64,000 nucleotides of DNA from Dactylonectria macrodidyma (lineage: Eukaryota > Ascomycota > Sordariomycetes > Hypocreales > Nectriaceae): the NCBI GenBank assembly GCA_020744425.1, contig JAGMUV010000051.1:1-64000 (forward strand). The letters run 5' to 3'. Below are positions 1 through 11,614 of this stretch, in pieces (the first letter of the stretch is position 1; every line of letters starts with the position of its first letter). The position numbers were made by a program, and so were the translations under genes. The notes beneath the pieces are model-generated. The model worked only from the letters and a program-made list of their open reading frames with translations. It made no database searches and had not been told where the DNA came from.

Positions 1-1064
1 GCATAGGATAGGGGCCTGACGAGACTCTTTGAAATCTCGTGAGTAAAATTCAGACCTTCAGGGATATTGTCGCACGAAAATTGGAACCGAACCGGGCACG
101 TCGACATGTTCACGATGAGAGAGAGGACGGTAGATGCTGTATCTTGCAATCAAATAAATTGACCACAATGGTTGTAATCGTGAGCTTTTGGGAGATTGAG
201 TGCCAGTAATATGACTCCGCCCGGATTGCTATTAAGGTTTTCCTAATGTTTTGTAAAGAGCCTTGATACGTTTCAAGTCTCGACATGCCAATCACGCCTC
301 ACAGTCGAGCTTGGGATGACGTCACGGTGACCAAGCTACTGATCTTGTTGCTTCATCCAAATTTCATGTCAGCTCAAAATATCAGCTCAAAACCCCAAAA
401 TTTTCTCAAGTTGCGTTGGCCGATTTTCGTCTTTAACTTCGTTCCTCAAGGCTCTTTTTGGGCAGACCGCTTGCGGTTTGCGTCTCCTGTCTTGTTAAAG
501 AGACACGTGAAATGCACGTGAAATGCACGTGATGTGCACGTGGGAACTCGGTTTGTGAGAGCATTATTGCTCTTGTCTTTATACAGGAGACGCAAACCGC
601 AGGCGGTCTGCCCAGAAGAGCCTTGAGGAACGAAGTTAAAGACGAAAATCAGCCGGCGTATCTTGAGCAAATTTTATTATTTTGAGCTGACGTGAATTTA
701 CTTGAAGCAAGATCGGCAGCTCGGCTATTGTAGCGTCGTTGCAAGCTCGACTGTGAGGGAGGTGTGATTGGCATGTCGAGATCATGAAACATATCTCCGG
801 CTCTCTGTAAAACCTCATGGAAACTTTAATAGCAACCCGGGCAGAGTCATGTCGCTGGCACTCACTCTCCTAAAAGCTTACGATTAGAACCACTATAGTC
901 AATTCATTTAATTACAAAGAAAATACAGCACCTATAATCCTCTTCCTCGTCGTAAATATGGCGACGTGCCCGGTTCGGTTTCAATTTTCCTGCGATAATA
1001 TCCCCGAAGGTCTGAATTTTAATCACGAGATTTCAAAGAGTCTTGTCAGGCCCCTATCCGATGC
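1..1064. repeat. Giant imperfect palindrome (foldback element)
   Basis: The first and last ~500 bases are inverted copies of each other. The outermost 20 bases pair with one mismatch (GCATAGGATAGGGGC at the left against the complement of the bases ending at 1064). Further pairing segments are 421-490 with 578-655 and 270-300 with about 755-785. Arms differ by scattered substitutions. The unpaired centre, about 500-560, holds four GCACGTG words in a row. No convincing coding sequence lies inside. It could be a long-TIR MITE/foldback transposon or two head-to-head copies of one element. The left flank is outside the window, so a target duplication cannot be checked. Confidence 0.8.
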
Positions 1065-1076
1065 CTGGTAAGATGA

Positions 1077-1490
1077 TTCATACGCCTATCGTTTTCAACG
1101 TGCAGTGCTGCCTTTTTGAAAGAACACGAACCGGCTTATCGCACAGCGTCCAATCCATTTTGCAGAATTTGCGGATCACCGATCGCGACCGTTCTGCAGA
1201 CGCCAATGTCCTTTCTTCACAAAGAGGGCGATCCCTACGTTGGGGTTCTTGTTAGCGGTGTGTGTGGAAAAGGCGAGTGCGAAAGCCAGACGCGACAAGC
1301 CATCCAGGAGGAGATGTTCCAAGTTAGGGCAGGGGCCGAGGCTCGGGTAGGAGGCATAGTTTGCGCGGTGTGCAGAAAGATGGATGGGATCAGGAAGTGC
1401 GGGCGGTGCGGGGCTGTGGCATGCTGCGGCGGGGACTACCAGAAGGCAGACTGGAAGACACACAGGGGAGCGTGTGTATCTCGGGATTAA
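1077..1490 (+). pseudogene. MYND zinc-finger protein, 5' truncated
   Basis: This open frame ends with a MYND-type zinc-binding module: CAVC, then CGRC, then a Cys pair, then a W..H...C ending (WKTHRGAC). An upstream CRIC pair and a conserved-looking CGKGEC stretch precede it. MYND domains normally bind proline-rich partner proteins. The frame is open from 1077 but has no ATG until the internal Met of MSFLHKEG. The open part starts 13 bases after the palindromic element ends, so the natural start was probably cut off by that insertion or lies in a lost exon. The C-terminal domain appears complete. Confidence 0.6.
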
Positions 1491-1630
1491 GAAAGTAACT
1501 GAGCAAGGGAGTCACCTAGCAAGAGTCGCCTTGTAAGATCGAGAGTCATGGCTAGGTACAGGGCAGTAGGGTGAAAGGGTGAGATACATTCAAATGTAAA
1601 GCCGCCCGGCACTACGGCAGTGACTACAGT

Positions 1631-2732
1631 CTACTCTCTGTCGGCATATTTCTTAGGGGGGTGCCGGCTGCGATACGGCCGTGTTCCACTATCAATACTA
1701 GGAGAAGGGGCTAATGTGATCGAGGATTCCTCAGCATTAGCTATAGTTAAAGGAGATAGAGGATTGGGTGAGGCTTTTGCACTGTCCGCTATGTGCGGCA
1801 GATGGAGGCGGCCTCCTGTCGCTTCTTGCGAAGTTGGATTCCCGGAGGATGGCTCCGCAACGTCGCCGGAGCCCTCGGAGACGCGCTGTCTCTTTGAAGG
1901 GGTGGATGGAGTGGCCCGGCCCTCCCAGCGAGCAGACCGCTTTGAAGGCGGAGTAGCGGTCGGAGTCGGCGTGGGCGGGGGAGCTTGGGCAAGCCTTGGC
2001 ATGTAGGCCAAGTCAAGGACACGGAGGGCCAGTTGATTGGTGTCAGTAGTGCGACCAGCTACCTTGGCGGTGATGCTCAGGAGAGCTCCAGGTGATGGTG
2101 TTCTGACTTTTTGCCACCGCTTCGTATTTTCAAAGAAACAAGCCACGGAAAACGGGACCGGAGATGCTTTTGAGGCGTCGTACACGGATGTTTCAACGGT
2201 GAAGCGGCGAGGTTCAGAAGGGTCGCCGGTGTTGTCGCTGGGTGATGGCACGGATCCGATGACGGTGGCCATCGGGCACCACTGCCCTGGTAAGTAGCGG
2301 CGATACTCGTCGAAGTCAGAGACGTCACCAGGGTGTCTAGGAAGGTCAGGCCGTGTGAGACTGAGTGTGAGTTGTGACGTACCTCGACAAACTGAGGGCC
2401 TGGACGCTGATCTCTAGCGTGCCGCCCGTGGACTGGGCGGCGGAGAAGCGGCCGTCGGCATAGAAGAAGGTGTTAGGGGTGTAGAGGTCGCGCTCTTCTC
2501 GCGTTAAATAGGCATGAATGCGGGTGCGAATGGGCTCGATGTCGATGCTAGAAGTATAGAAGCCGTCCTCCTCAAAGATGTTGACGTCAGCCTGGATCTC
2601 GACGTAGTTGGGTGCGTTTTCCCGACTCGGGTCGTCCGTGATGCTGTCCACAAAGTCTCGCAGGTGGATGGTATTCGAGAAGGTCACTTGCCGAGACATG
2701 TCGAGCAGAGGTTGAAGGCCGAAGCAATGCAT
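1631..2732 (-). CDS. OB-fold-like protein beside the Helitron Rep-helicase
   Basis: Two exons, 2732-2383 and 2336-1631, join across a 46-nt intron (GTACGT...CTGAC...CTAG) to give about 351 aa. The join restores a smooth segment (R-HPGDVSDFDEYRRYLPG), which supports the splice. A second possible ATG is at 2699. The N-terminal two thirds alternates hydrophobic strands with polar turns in a way that suggests single-stranded-DNA-binding OB folds of RPA type. The last 110 residues are Pro/Ser/Thr-rich and probably disordered. It is transcribed away from the Rep-helicase gene at 3534. Plant Helitrons carry RPA-like genes beside RepHel, so a Helitron accessory role is a reasonable inference. It could instead be an unrelated host gene. 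Confidence 0.6.
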
Positions 2733-2856
2733 GGAAAGGGGCAAGGAGTCGGGGGGTGCATGAAGGGCTCATATAAGGGCTTCATCCCAAATTTTTGACA
2801 CACCGCCTAGGTCGAGCCACCGGGTGTTGTGACGGACGCGGTGTTAGAGGAGAAAA

Positions 2857-3189
2857 TGTTGCATCTAGCAGATGGAAGTGATCATATGTTTGAGAAGCTC
2901 TTGCTATTCGTCCTATCTAATGAGGGTCTTTGGGTCAGTCTTATAGATGAAGAGACTGATGATGACCTCGGATGATATCGGACAGCCGAGACGGTCCGGA
3001 TGCTACGGACTATTTGAATTTATCTAGCTATTCACCTGATCAGAGGAAAGGCCGGTCTTGTGATGAGGCTGATGACGAGGCCGATGACGAGGCCGGTGAC
3101 GAGGCCAGTGGCTATGGACGCCTATGACGAAAGACAGAAAGCTTGACTGTTATCATAACCGTAGAAATCCGATATCCAGATATGTGACA
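2857..3189. mobile_element. Solo LTR, small family, copy A
   Basis: A 333-bp segment starts TGTTGCATC, ends TATGTGACA, and is flanked by the exact 5-bp duplication GAAAA (2852-2856 and 3190-3194). TG...CA ends with a 5-bp duplication mark an LTR, here without an internal region. A related inverted copy is at 26462-26759. It sits between the OB-fold-like gene and the Rep-helicase gene, so it probably inserted into the Helitron. A short GA-rich run of tandem repeats (about 3060-3115) lies inside it. Confidence 0.8.
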
Positions 3190-3533
3190 GAAAACCTTAA
3201 TATCTCCGCCAAATCGATTGGCGAGGGCAGAAGACGGCAGACATTGAGACGCCCGGAAGATATCACCATCGATTCAAGGCAATATAGCCTGCCTTTGCGG
3301 CCCTGGGTGGAATGGTATCTCCGCTTCTGCCGGAGCAGAGGATCAGGGGAAACCCGGGTTGAGACGTAGAGGACGGATTCTAGGACTACGCAGGAGCAAG
3401 GCCCAGGGTCGGAGGGTCGGGCGGTAGGAGGTCATGGACAAGGTGGTAGGATTATTTATCTGGGGCCCTGCGTCGTGTTTTGTACAGCGTGGCAGAAATA
3501 CTAAGGTAGGAGAGCTAGTAAAGGCGATTCGTT

Positions 3534-6500
3534 ATGGAGAAGGAGAGTCTAGCCGAGCAGTTCCGCCGACGGGATGCGCGCAACCGCGAGAACGTTGCGC
3601 TTGCCGGTCTGGGAATCCGTACATCGGCGGACATCTTCGAGGCTGCGCAGCGGCAGTTCCAGGAGGCAGCTAGGACAGAGAGCAACTCAGTGGCACCGGG
3701 ACCGGTCGACGCTTCAGGGCTGGCGAGTCTCGGCATCCGGACGTCGGCCGACATTTTAGAGGCGACGCAAAGAGAGTACGAACAATCGAGGGAGGAGGGT
3801 TCTCGCAGGCGGCGGGGTCGGAAACCGAGGGAGTCTGGCAGCGTCGAGAGGCAGCCAAGGAGCCTAGAAGGCAGACCGGGAAACAACGAGGCTGCAAGGC
3901 CGGGAAATAACCAGCTTGCAAGGCCTGGAACATTGTTCCGGTCCGTTCAGATAGACGGAGGCAGCGGGGTGCCGTTAGCCCCACGACCGGCCAGCGAGGA
4001 AGAGGCGCACAATCAGCTGAATACGGCGATGCTCGCGGGATCAGATTCCCGTCCATGGGAGGAAATGCTGGAGGCTGGGCGAAGGTCTCTGGTCGCAGAT
4101 CTAGGGCTTCGGACGGTGGCTGATATTTCCGAGGAGTCGAGAAACGACAATATTTGGCAATGGAAACGGACGAGGACAGTGGAGTCGTTCGGCCAAGTCG
4201 CCGGCGAGGCCGAGGATGCGGCGGAGGACGGTGCTCCTCCTGCGGGGCCGAGTACGCAGCCGGGAAGGAAGAGAGCGGGTTCTGGCCGCACTGATCAGCC
4301 AGCACCGAAGCGCAAGAGGGCCGCGGTCCGCCGAGAGAGGGACGAGGAAGAACAGGCGGGGGACCTCGCCTGCGTCTTAGAGGCGCTCGATGAAGAGTTT
4401 GCGGAGAAGGAACGACTCTCACACGGACAGGAATGGTGTGCGCCTGTGCCTCACGAGAGGAAGGTGAAGACGGTCCAGGAATTTTACAAGGCGTTTCATG
4501 AGACGAGGACGTTACCGATCCTCACCTGCATGTTCTGCTACCGTAAGTACAGCAGGGCAGAGTTGGAAGATGTTGAGTGGGACAGGTGGATGGCAAGTCC
4601 TGTCGAGAAGCGCGATGGATCACCCTTCAAGTGCCTCCGGTGCTTCCCTGTGGGGGGGAAGATTCGTGGGTGTGCGGATTGCGTGAGACAACTGAAGAGA
4701 GGCGCCTTGTCTCCGGCCGCACAGCTGCACACCAAGCTAGGATGCGAGCACATGTTTCCCGATGAGCTGAAGGGCCTCACGCCGGTGGAGGAGAAGCTCA
4801 TCGCGCTGAACTCGTGTTACGGCTTCATCACCAAGTACAGCATCCCAGAGGGGCACCGGCAGAATGTGAGATATCCGAGGCATGTCAAGGGGCACATCAC
4901 GGTATTCCCCAACAACGTGCAGGAGCTAGCGACAAGGGTGCTTCCGCATCCGCTCCTGAAGGTTATGGATGACATTCACGTGTCGTGGCAGGGGCCGGAG
5001 AGGCCGGCGCCGAGCGATCTCTCGGCACTGCTCTCGGTGCGGCGCCGAGTTGTGGAAAGGGCCCTAGTGTGGCTGAAGAGGCACAATCCTTTGTATGTCG
5101 ACATCGACATTGATACGGCGGAACTGGATAGCTGGAATGCACCGTCGCACGGTGTGCCATACCAAGTCTATGAGCGTTTGGAACGGGACGAGCCGTCGGC
5201 GTGGGAGAAGGCACGAACGGCACAAGTCGTGCCACCCACAGAGCGCGGCTTGGAGGATGAGGGAAGCGTAGATATTCGAGAAGTGCTGGCAACGCTGGGC
5301 CACGGGTTCGATGCAGGCATCGGGGGGGACGCGGCGGGGAAATCAGTGGATGCCGATTGTGAAGCCGGAGACGAGAACGTCGATAGTGCTGCCGCCGCTG
5401 CCGGCCCGGTCCACGAGATCAGCTCGTCCGGGATGTTCGCCCTCGATGGGCGACCGGATATCGCGGACGCGGAGAAGTTGCGGTATGTCTACGATGCTCT
5501 GCGCCATGATGATGCCCGTTACGAAATACGGGCTGGGATGTGGGCGGGATCGGCCGAGGTGCGACATGGAGACACGCGTGAACCCTATATTCTCGTGTCC
5601 AGGGGGGAGGACTTTGCCGATCCCTTCGACGCACCGTTCTTTGCAAAGACGTTCCCGACTCTGTTTCCTATCGGTAGAGGGGGCCCACGCCAGGCCGAGG
5701 AGAGCCTCACGGACGTGGGCGGTGAGGTGGATGGAAGCGTCGAAGCGGAGGCCAGGGCGCGGAGTCTCGTCTCGTCGCGAAATATGACCCTAGAGACGTG
5801 GGCCAAAGTGGTGCTCCAGCGCCACGGCGGCCGGTTCGCGACACATCACGTCTTCGCCTTTCTCGTCTTCAACATGGGAGTGAGGTCGAGAAATCGTCGC
5901 GTCAGCATGCTCAGCGTGACGAGGAAGAACTTCCCGGAGGTGGAGCGCATTGTAGGCTCGCTGAGCGCGGAGAGGTTGGAGGCGGCCAAAGTCGAGCTGG
6001 AGACGACCAGGAAGACGGGTGACGAGGCCGTTGGCCAGTTATTGAGGAGCCTGTCGCTGTACGGGTTCCGCCAGCCAATGTCGAGGGAGAGCCGGCTGAG
6101 CATGCGGCGGAAGATCAAGTCGCTCATTATACGGGAAGGCATACCCGCGATATGGTTCACGCTGAACCCGAACGACATCACAAACCCGGTCAAGCTCAGG
6201 CTTGCTGCATATCGGACGCGGGATCCGGACGAAGCCGAGGCCTTTCTAACGAGCCTCGACCTAGCATATAAGCGAGCACGGCTGGCGGTCTCGGATCCCC
6301 TCAGCTCAGCAGTCTTCTTCCACCGGGAGATGTCCATGTTCTTCGAACACTACGTGAAGGTGGGAGTGGATTCTGTGTTTGGGCGGATCAGCAGGTACTT
6401 TGGGGCTGTGGAGACTAACGAGCGCGGGGCGCTCCACGTCCACGGATTGCTCTGGCTCCAGGGAAACATGCACCTCAGCTCCATACTCGGAGATGTCGCG

Positions 6501-9500
6501 GGGGAGGATCAAGCGGAGTACCGGGAGAGAGTCATCCGGTACATCGACAGCGTCTTCGAGGAGGTTGGTTCCCCGCGCGCAAGAGCGACTCAGGAACGCA
6601 TTATCTAACATGAGAGTCGATAAATGTAGGATCTCGACCAGGAGGCTTCCTCGGTGGTGCAGGCGGAGAGGTCCGTGACGTCGGACATATCGTCGCTGCT
6701 GCGGAACAGCCAGCAGTTCGCCTCCTCGTTCGACGAGGAAAGCAACTTTTGCGCAGGCGCTACCCAGATCCACACCCACAGCCCTACGTGCGTGAAATAC
6801 TCCATCAAGGGACAGCGCAAGAATCGAGATCCGTGCCGGTTCAAGGCGCCGTGGAGATTAGTGGAGAGGACGGCGTTCACTGAAAGCGGAGTGTTGCAGA
6901 TCCGGCGAAGTCACAGCATGGTGAACCGGTGGAACAAGGCCATGGCGGTAGGATTGCGACACAACCACGACATCTCCTTCATCGCGACTCAGTGCAAGAC
7001 CATGGCCATCGTGTTCTACGTGACCAACTATGCAACCAAGGTCGAGGATCCGGTGTGGAAAAGGGTGGCCGCAGCGGCAGAACTGCTCCCCGTCCTGAAC
7101 GAGTCGGTCACCGAGAGCCAGACGGAGGAGGCGAAGCGAGACCAGAACAGAACGCGCCAGTTCCTGATGAGAGTCGCGAATCGCATCTTCACAGACCGGC
7201 CGCTGTCGCAGGTCGAAGTCGTCGCTCATTTGCTAGGGTATCCTACTGAGTTTGCGAGCAACCATGGCTGGACCTTCCTTAATGCATCTTCCCTTTACTG
7301 GCACATCTTCCGACGGTGGCGGCACCTGCGACGCCAGAGCGGCATGGAGATGGCGGACGAGCAGGTCGAGGAGACGGTACTCCTAGAAGAGGCCGGACAA
7401 AGGATCTCTTTCCTGCAAGCATACCCGCACCGCGGCGGACTACTGCAGGGACTGTCGCTGTACGACTACATGTCCGTAGTCAAGCTGAAGCGGAGGAGCA
7501 ACGGAGCAGGAGTCTGGGGGGAGGTGCAATTCGACAGCTCGTGGCCCCTCTCGCAGACGTGGGTGCAAGCGCTGCGAAAGCCCGGCGAGCACGCTGTCGT
7601 CTGTTTCGATGGTTACCTGAGTACGGACTTTAGCGACGAAGGCGAGGTCTACCATAAGAGGTACGTAGCGAGCACGCGAATAGCTTGACATGTCTGCCCA
7701 AAAGCTGACGTTGCTATGGTAGGGCGGCAGTCCAGCATCTCGCAATATTCGTGCCGTGGGAATTGTTCTCGTCCGAGACATCAGGCGATATCAACACCAT
7801 CTGGGAAAGACAGAAACAGGCGCTGCCCCGGAGGATGTCCTTCCTCGCAGATAACATCCAACTCCTTCACCGGTCGGCTGAAGACGCGAAACGCGATGCG
7901 AAGCAGTGGGCCGCCCAATCCGGGGACGGCGATCCCGCCTCCGAGGCGATCGGCCCGGATATGGGCGACGGTGATGAGGGACCGGGTCGGGCGTTCCGGT
8001 CGGACGGCGTCGCCAACGCAATCCGCCTCATCGACGTCTTGAGGACGACGATGGGAGCCAACCAGGTCACGGCCGGCTCGAAGGAGATCTCGAGAATGAT
8101 ACGGCAGTTGAGTCGATTCCACCAAGTGGCCTTGCGTTCAATGGACGAGCCGTGCCGTGCGATATTTAACGAGCAGGGGCTGGACGCCCAAGAAGGACCG
8201 TTTCTGGGGGCAGATGTACCAGGACAGGGGTTGATCAGGTCCATCAAGTCGCAGCAAAGGAATGTGTCGAAAGAGAGAGAAAGGATGATCCAGGGAATAC
8301 AAGGCCGGCCTGACGACGACACCATAGGTCACGGTTCAGCTGTGGACTGTGAGCCGAACGGGTTCGGCGAGCAGGGCGAGGGTCTCACAAGTGCCGATCC
8401 GGGGGCCTCAGTCCGGGGCACAGGTCCTTCGACGAGCATCCACTTCGGCCCGTCGACGTCGTTTTCCGAGGCAGGGAGGCAACTGGCTGAGGCGTTCACG
8501 CTCAACGAGAGACAGAGCATCGCCTTCCGACTGATATGCCGCCAACTCGACCGGGTACGTCGCGATGAACAAGGGACATCTCAGCTCTGCCAATTCGTCG
8601 GCGGCGAGGGCGGCACGGGGAAATCACGAGTCATTGGTGCCGTCGCCGAGCTGTTCGCGAGCAGGGGGATGTCGCACCGTCTGTTGCTAACGGCGACGTC
8701 GGGAACGGCCGCCGCAAGCATTGACGGGATCACCATCCACTCCGCATGCGGGTTCTCCAAAGATACGGCGGCGCGGTCTCGCCGAGTAGAGCCGGACGGC
8801 TTTGCAGCGCCCAGCTCTTCTGGTCTCCGTATCGATGGGCAGACCACGGCCGAGTGGCAGGAGAAGTGGTTGCTGATCATAGACGAGGTAAGCATGTTGG
8901 GGGCGAGGACACTGTACACCGTAAACGAACGGCTCTGCCAGCTCCGAGGATCTGCCCGCGACTTCGGTGGGATCCCCACCGTCCTCTTCTGCGGAGACTT
9001 TCACCAGTTCCGTCCCGTGCAGGAGAGATCGATCCTGCTCCCGAGCACGGCCATCGCCTGGGACGAAGAACGATCGTTCACAGCTGAGCAGAGGTACCAG
9101 CACGACAGGGCACACGCGCTATGGAACAAGTTCACGACGGTGGTCATGCTAAACGAACAAGTCCGCGCCGCCGGCGATCCACAACTGCAGCGGCTGCTGA
9201 CGCGAGTGCGCCAGGGCGTGCAAGACCAGTCAGACCTGGAGTTACTGAATAGCACCTGCTACCGGGAGGACAGGCAGATCCCATGGGAGTCGGGCATCAC
9301 GGTGGTGACGCCGCTGAACAGAAACCGCTGGAACCTGAACATCGAGGCGTCCCTCTGTTTCCAGAAGGAGCGGAGGGCGCCGCTGCGCATCTTCATCTCC
9401 GAGCACAGATGGAAGGACGGGGAGCCGAGTGAGGAGGAAGCCGTCATGATCCTCAACCAGGGAGACGACAGCGCCATCCCGGTACCTGCCGTCCTCATGT

Positions 9501-10123
9501 TCGTTCCGGGTATGCCCGTCGTCGTGAACCAGAACACCCACCAAGGACTGAAGCTGGTCAACGGAGCAAGCTACGCGGCGCTAGACGTCATCTTCGACAA
9601 GGCGCACCCGGGCTATCACGTCGACGCCGATATCATCCTCCACTTTGGCCCTCCGGCGGGGATCGTGCTCGCGTCGGAGACGACGAGAGACCTCCGCTTC
9701 GTCGGTATGCCGCCCGGCACGATCCTCCTGACGCCTATCAGCATCAAAATAGAGTGCCAGAGGAAGCGGCCGTGGCAGAAGAACAACGTCAGTAGGCGGG
9801 GGCTGCCATGCGCCGCGGCTTTCGCATGTACGGACTACAAAGTCCAAAGCAAAACGTTAGATCGGGTTGCCCTCGAACTGCGCGGAACCAGGACGACGAG
9901 CATCGACGGTCAGGTGGTCCCGACACAATGCGACCCGTACAGTCTGTACGTGCAGCTGTCACGATGCAAGTCGCTGGACGGCATCATGCTCCTGTCAAAG
10001 GCGCGAGAGAGGGACTTCGTAGGCAACAAGGTGCCCGACAACATGGTTGCAGCGGAGTGGAGGCTGGAACGGTTGAGCGACGCAACGATCAGAAAAGCCG
10101 AGCTGTGGGACTGGTCAGGATAA
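3534..10123 (+). CDS. Helitron Rep-helicase (RepHel) transposase
   Basis: Exons 3534-6563, 6630-7660 and 7723-10123 join in frame across 66- and 62-nt introns to give 2,153 aa with no interruption. The N-terminal ~350 residues are low complexity. A Helitron-like N domain follows. The HUH nuclease motif is HVHGLLWL, near residue 968, after ETNERG. The two-tyrosine motif YVTNYATK is near 1140. The PIF1-type helicase has Walker A GGEGGTGKS (about 1647), Walker B LLIIDEVSM, and late motifs DYKVQSKTLDRV and VQLSRCKSLDG. The enzyme nicks and unwinds for rolling-circle transposition. All catalytic motifs are present, so the gene looks functional. The exact Helitron ends (5' TC, 3' hairpin plus CTRR) were not found. 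Confidence 0.95.
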
Positions 10124-10617
10124 GAACTGATCAAGAAGTCAGACAATAAGTGTTAGTAAGATGTAGATGAAGGGGACCATAAGGTGAAAATGCATTTACA
10201 GATTAAAGCTGATGTTCAGGATGTGGTTCATGATCGTTTTCGATTTCGATGTTTTCTAACGCTTTCAGGGCGTTATCACAGAGCTTAGAAGAGATAACAC
10301 GTGCTTGCCGCCTGGTACGATTAGTCATCTTATCTCTTTCGTTGATGTTATATGAAACGCAAGGCGCCGCGAGAAAAAGATTGACAGCACGAGGGGTTTG
10401 GTCAGGTGCTGAAGCACGGGGTTTTAAGGGCGAAACTTTTGATTGGAGGAGTCAGGTGATTTTGAGGCCCGGAAAAAGATGGCGGCATAAAACCTTTCGT
10501 CACTTCGTTCCTCAAGGCAAACCCTCAAAAGAAGAACTCCTTTACACTTAATCTCAGAGAGCGAATGAGAGCAAGAGAAGAGATTGGCACCTCTGGGGGC
10601 ATTCGGATGGGGTTAAT
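10124..10617. other. Non-coding interval after RepHel
   Basis: No gene is supported here. The interval presumably contains the Helitron 3' end, but no clear hairpin followed by CTRR could be fixed. A 17-base word, ACTTCGTTCCTCAAGGC (near 10501), also occurs in both arms of the palindrome at the window start. The left border of the IS3EU-like copy 1 is at 10618, preceded by TTAAT. Confidence 0.5.
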
Positions 10618-10841
10618 TACGGTTGACTGTAACTCAAACTGTTCCAAAACCCAAAAACACCTACTAGGGGTACCCTACCGTATCCACCACAATGCAATAA
10701 TCCCTTTATAAGATTTTTCAATTCATCTTATGAGGCCTCGAGCCGTACTGAAAACATGCTGCCCCGTACGACCCCGTAATAAAGACATGCCTCGCATGAC
10801 CCGCATCGAAAAAGCAATCCTTATTATCACCCACTACAGCC

Positions 10842-11437
10842 ATGGCGTCACCAGATTCCAGCTCGTCGCTTCCAACTGTCCCGCCCACAGCGCCTCAACC
10901 TACAGACCCCCTCGAGTTAACATCATGGGCTCTCGCCAAGGCACAATTAATCCGACCACATAAAGTCTTAAAGTTCCAGGAGCCGCCCCGACCTCACCGC
11001 TTATTACAGCTGAACACAAGATCAAGACAAGGCCGGTCATCCATTCCCAAGCTGGATCTTACGCGTACGCAAAATATCGATGCTGTCTTGATCTTTATCT
11101 TTGGGATAAAGCGGGAAACCCCCTGTCACCACTGCGCCAAGGGAAATGGGATCTTCCTGGGATGCTATACTGAGAGTAGCATCGCTTCTGGCGCCTGCGC
11201 TAATTGCGCATACTCATCCCGTGGGATCACCTGTTCTTTCCACAGTAAGTATCCAAGATTAAAGTATAGATCGCATACTATATAGATACTAAAGAGGATA
11301 CAGGGCATACAAAAAGCAAACCCTTAAAGAGCAAGAAACTTGAAGATATCATAAGTACGATCACGCCAATACAGTGGCGTGCTCTAGGGGAAGAGCTACT
11401 ACAGCGAGCAGCGGCCAAGGACAAAAATCACGCATGA
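10842..11437 (+). CDS. Transposon accessory protein A, Cys-rich (copy 1)
   Basis: Exons 10842-11244 and 11304-11437 join across a 59-nt intron (GTAAGT...GATACAG) to give 178 aa. The centre holds a probable zinc-binding cluster: CHHC, a single Cys in FLGCY, then CANC and a final C..H in CSFH. The second exon adds a basic, helical tail. I do not recognise the family. Its position inside the TIRs and identical presence in copy 2 show that it belongs to the transposon. Nucleic-acid or protein binding by the Cys cluster is inference only. Confidence 0.6.
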
Positions 11438-11614
11438 CCAGAGTTACTACAACAATCGGCCGCTACTAGAGAAGAAAATCACGCATCGCAGACTAGACTA
11501 AACCAGGGCTGAAGGGGCGATAACAAATCAAGTGCTTACGCACAATATTTAGCCTGTAAAAATCTGCGTACGCAGATTCTCTACTCTTCCATCTCATTTT
11601 ATCATCTTTCAACG

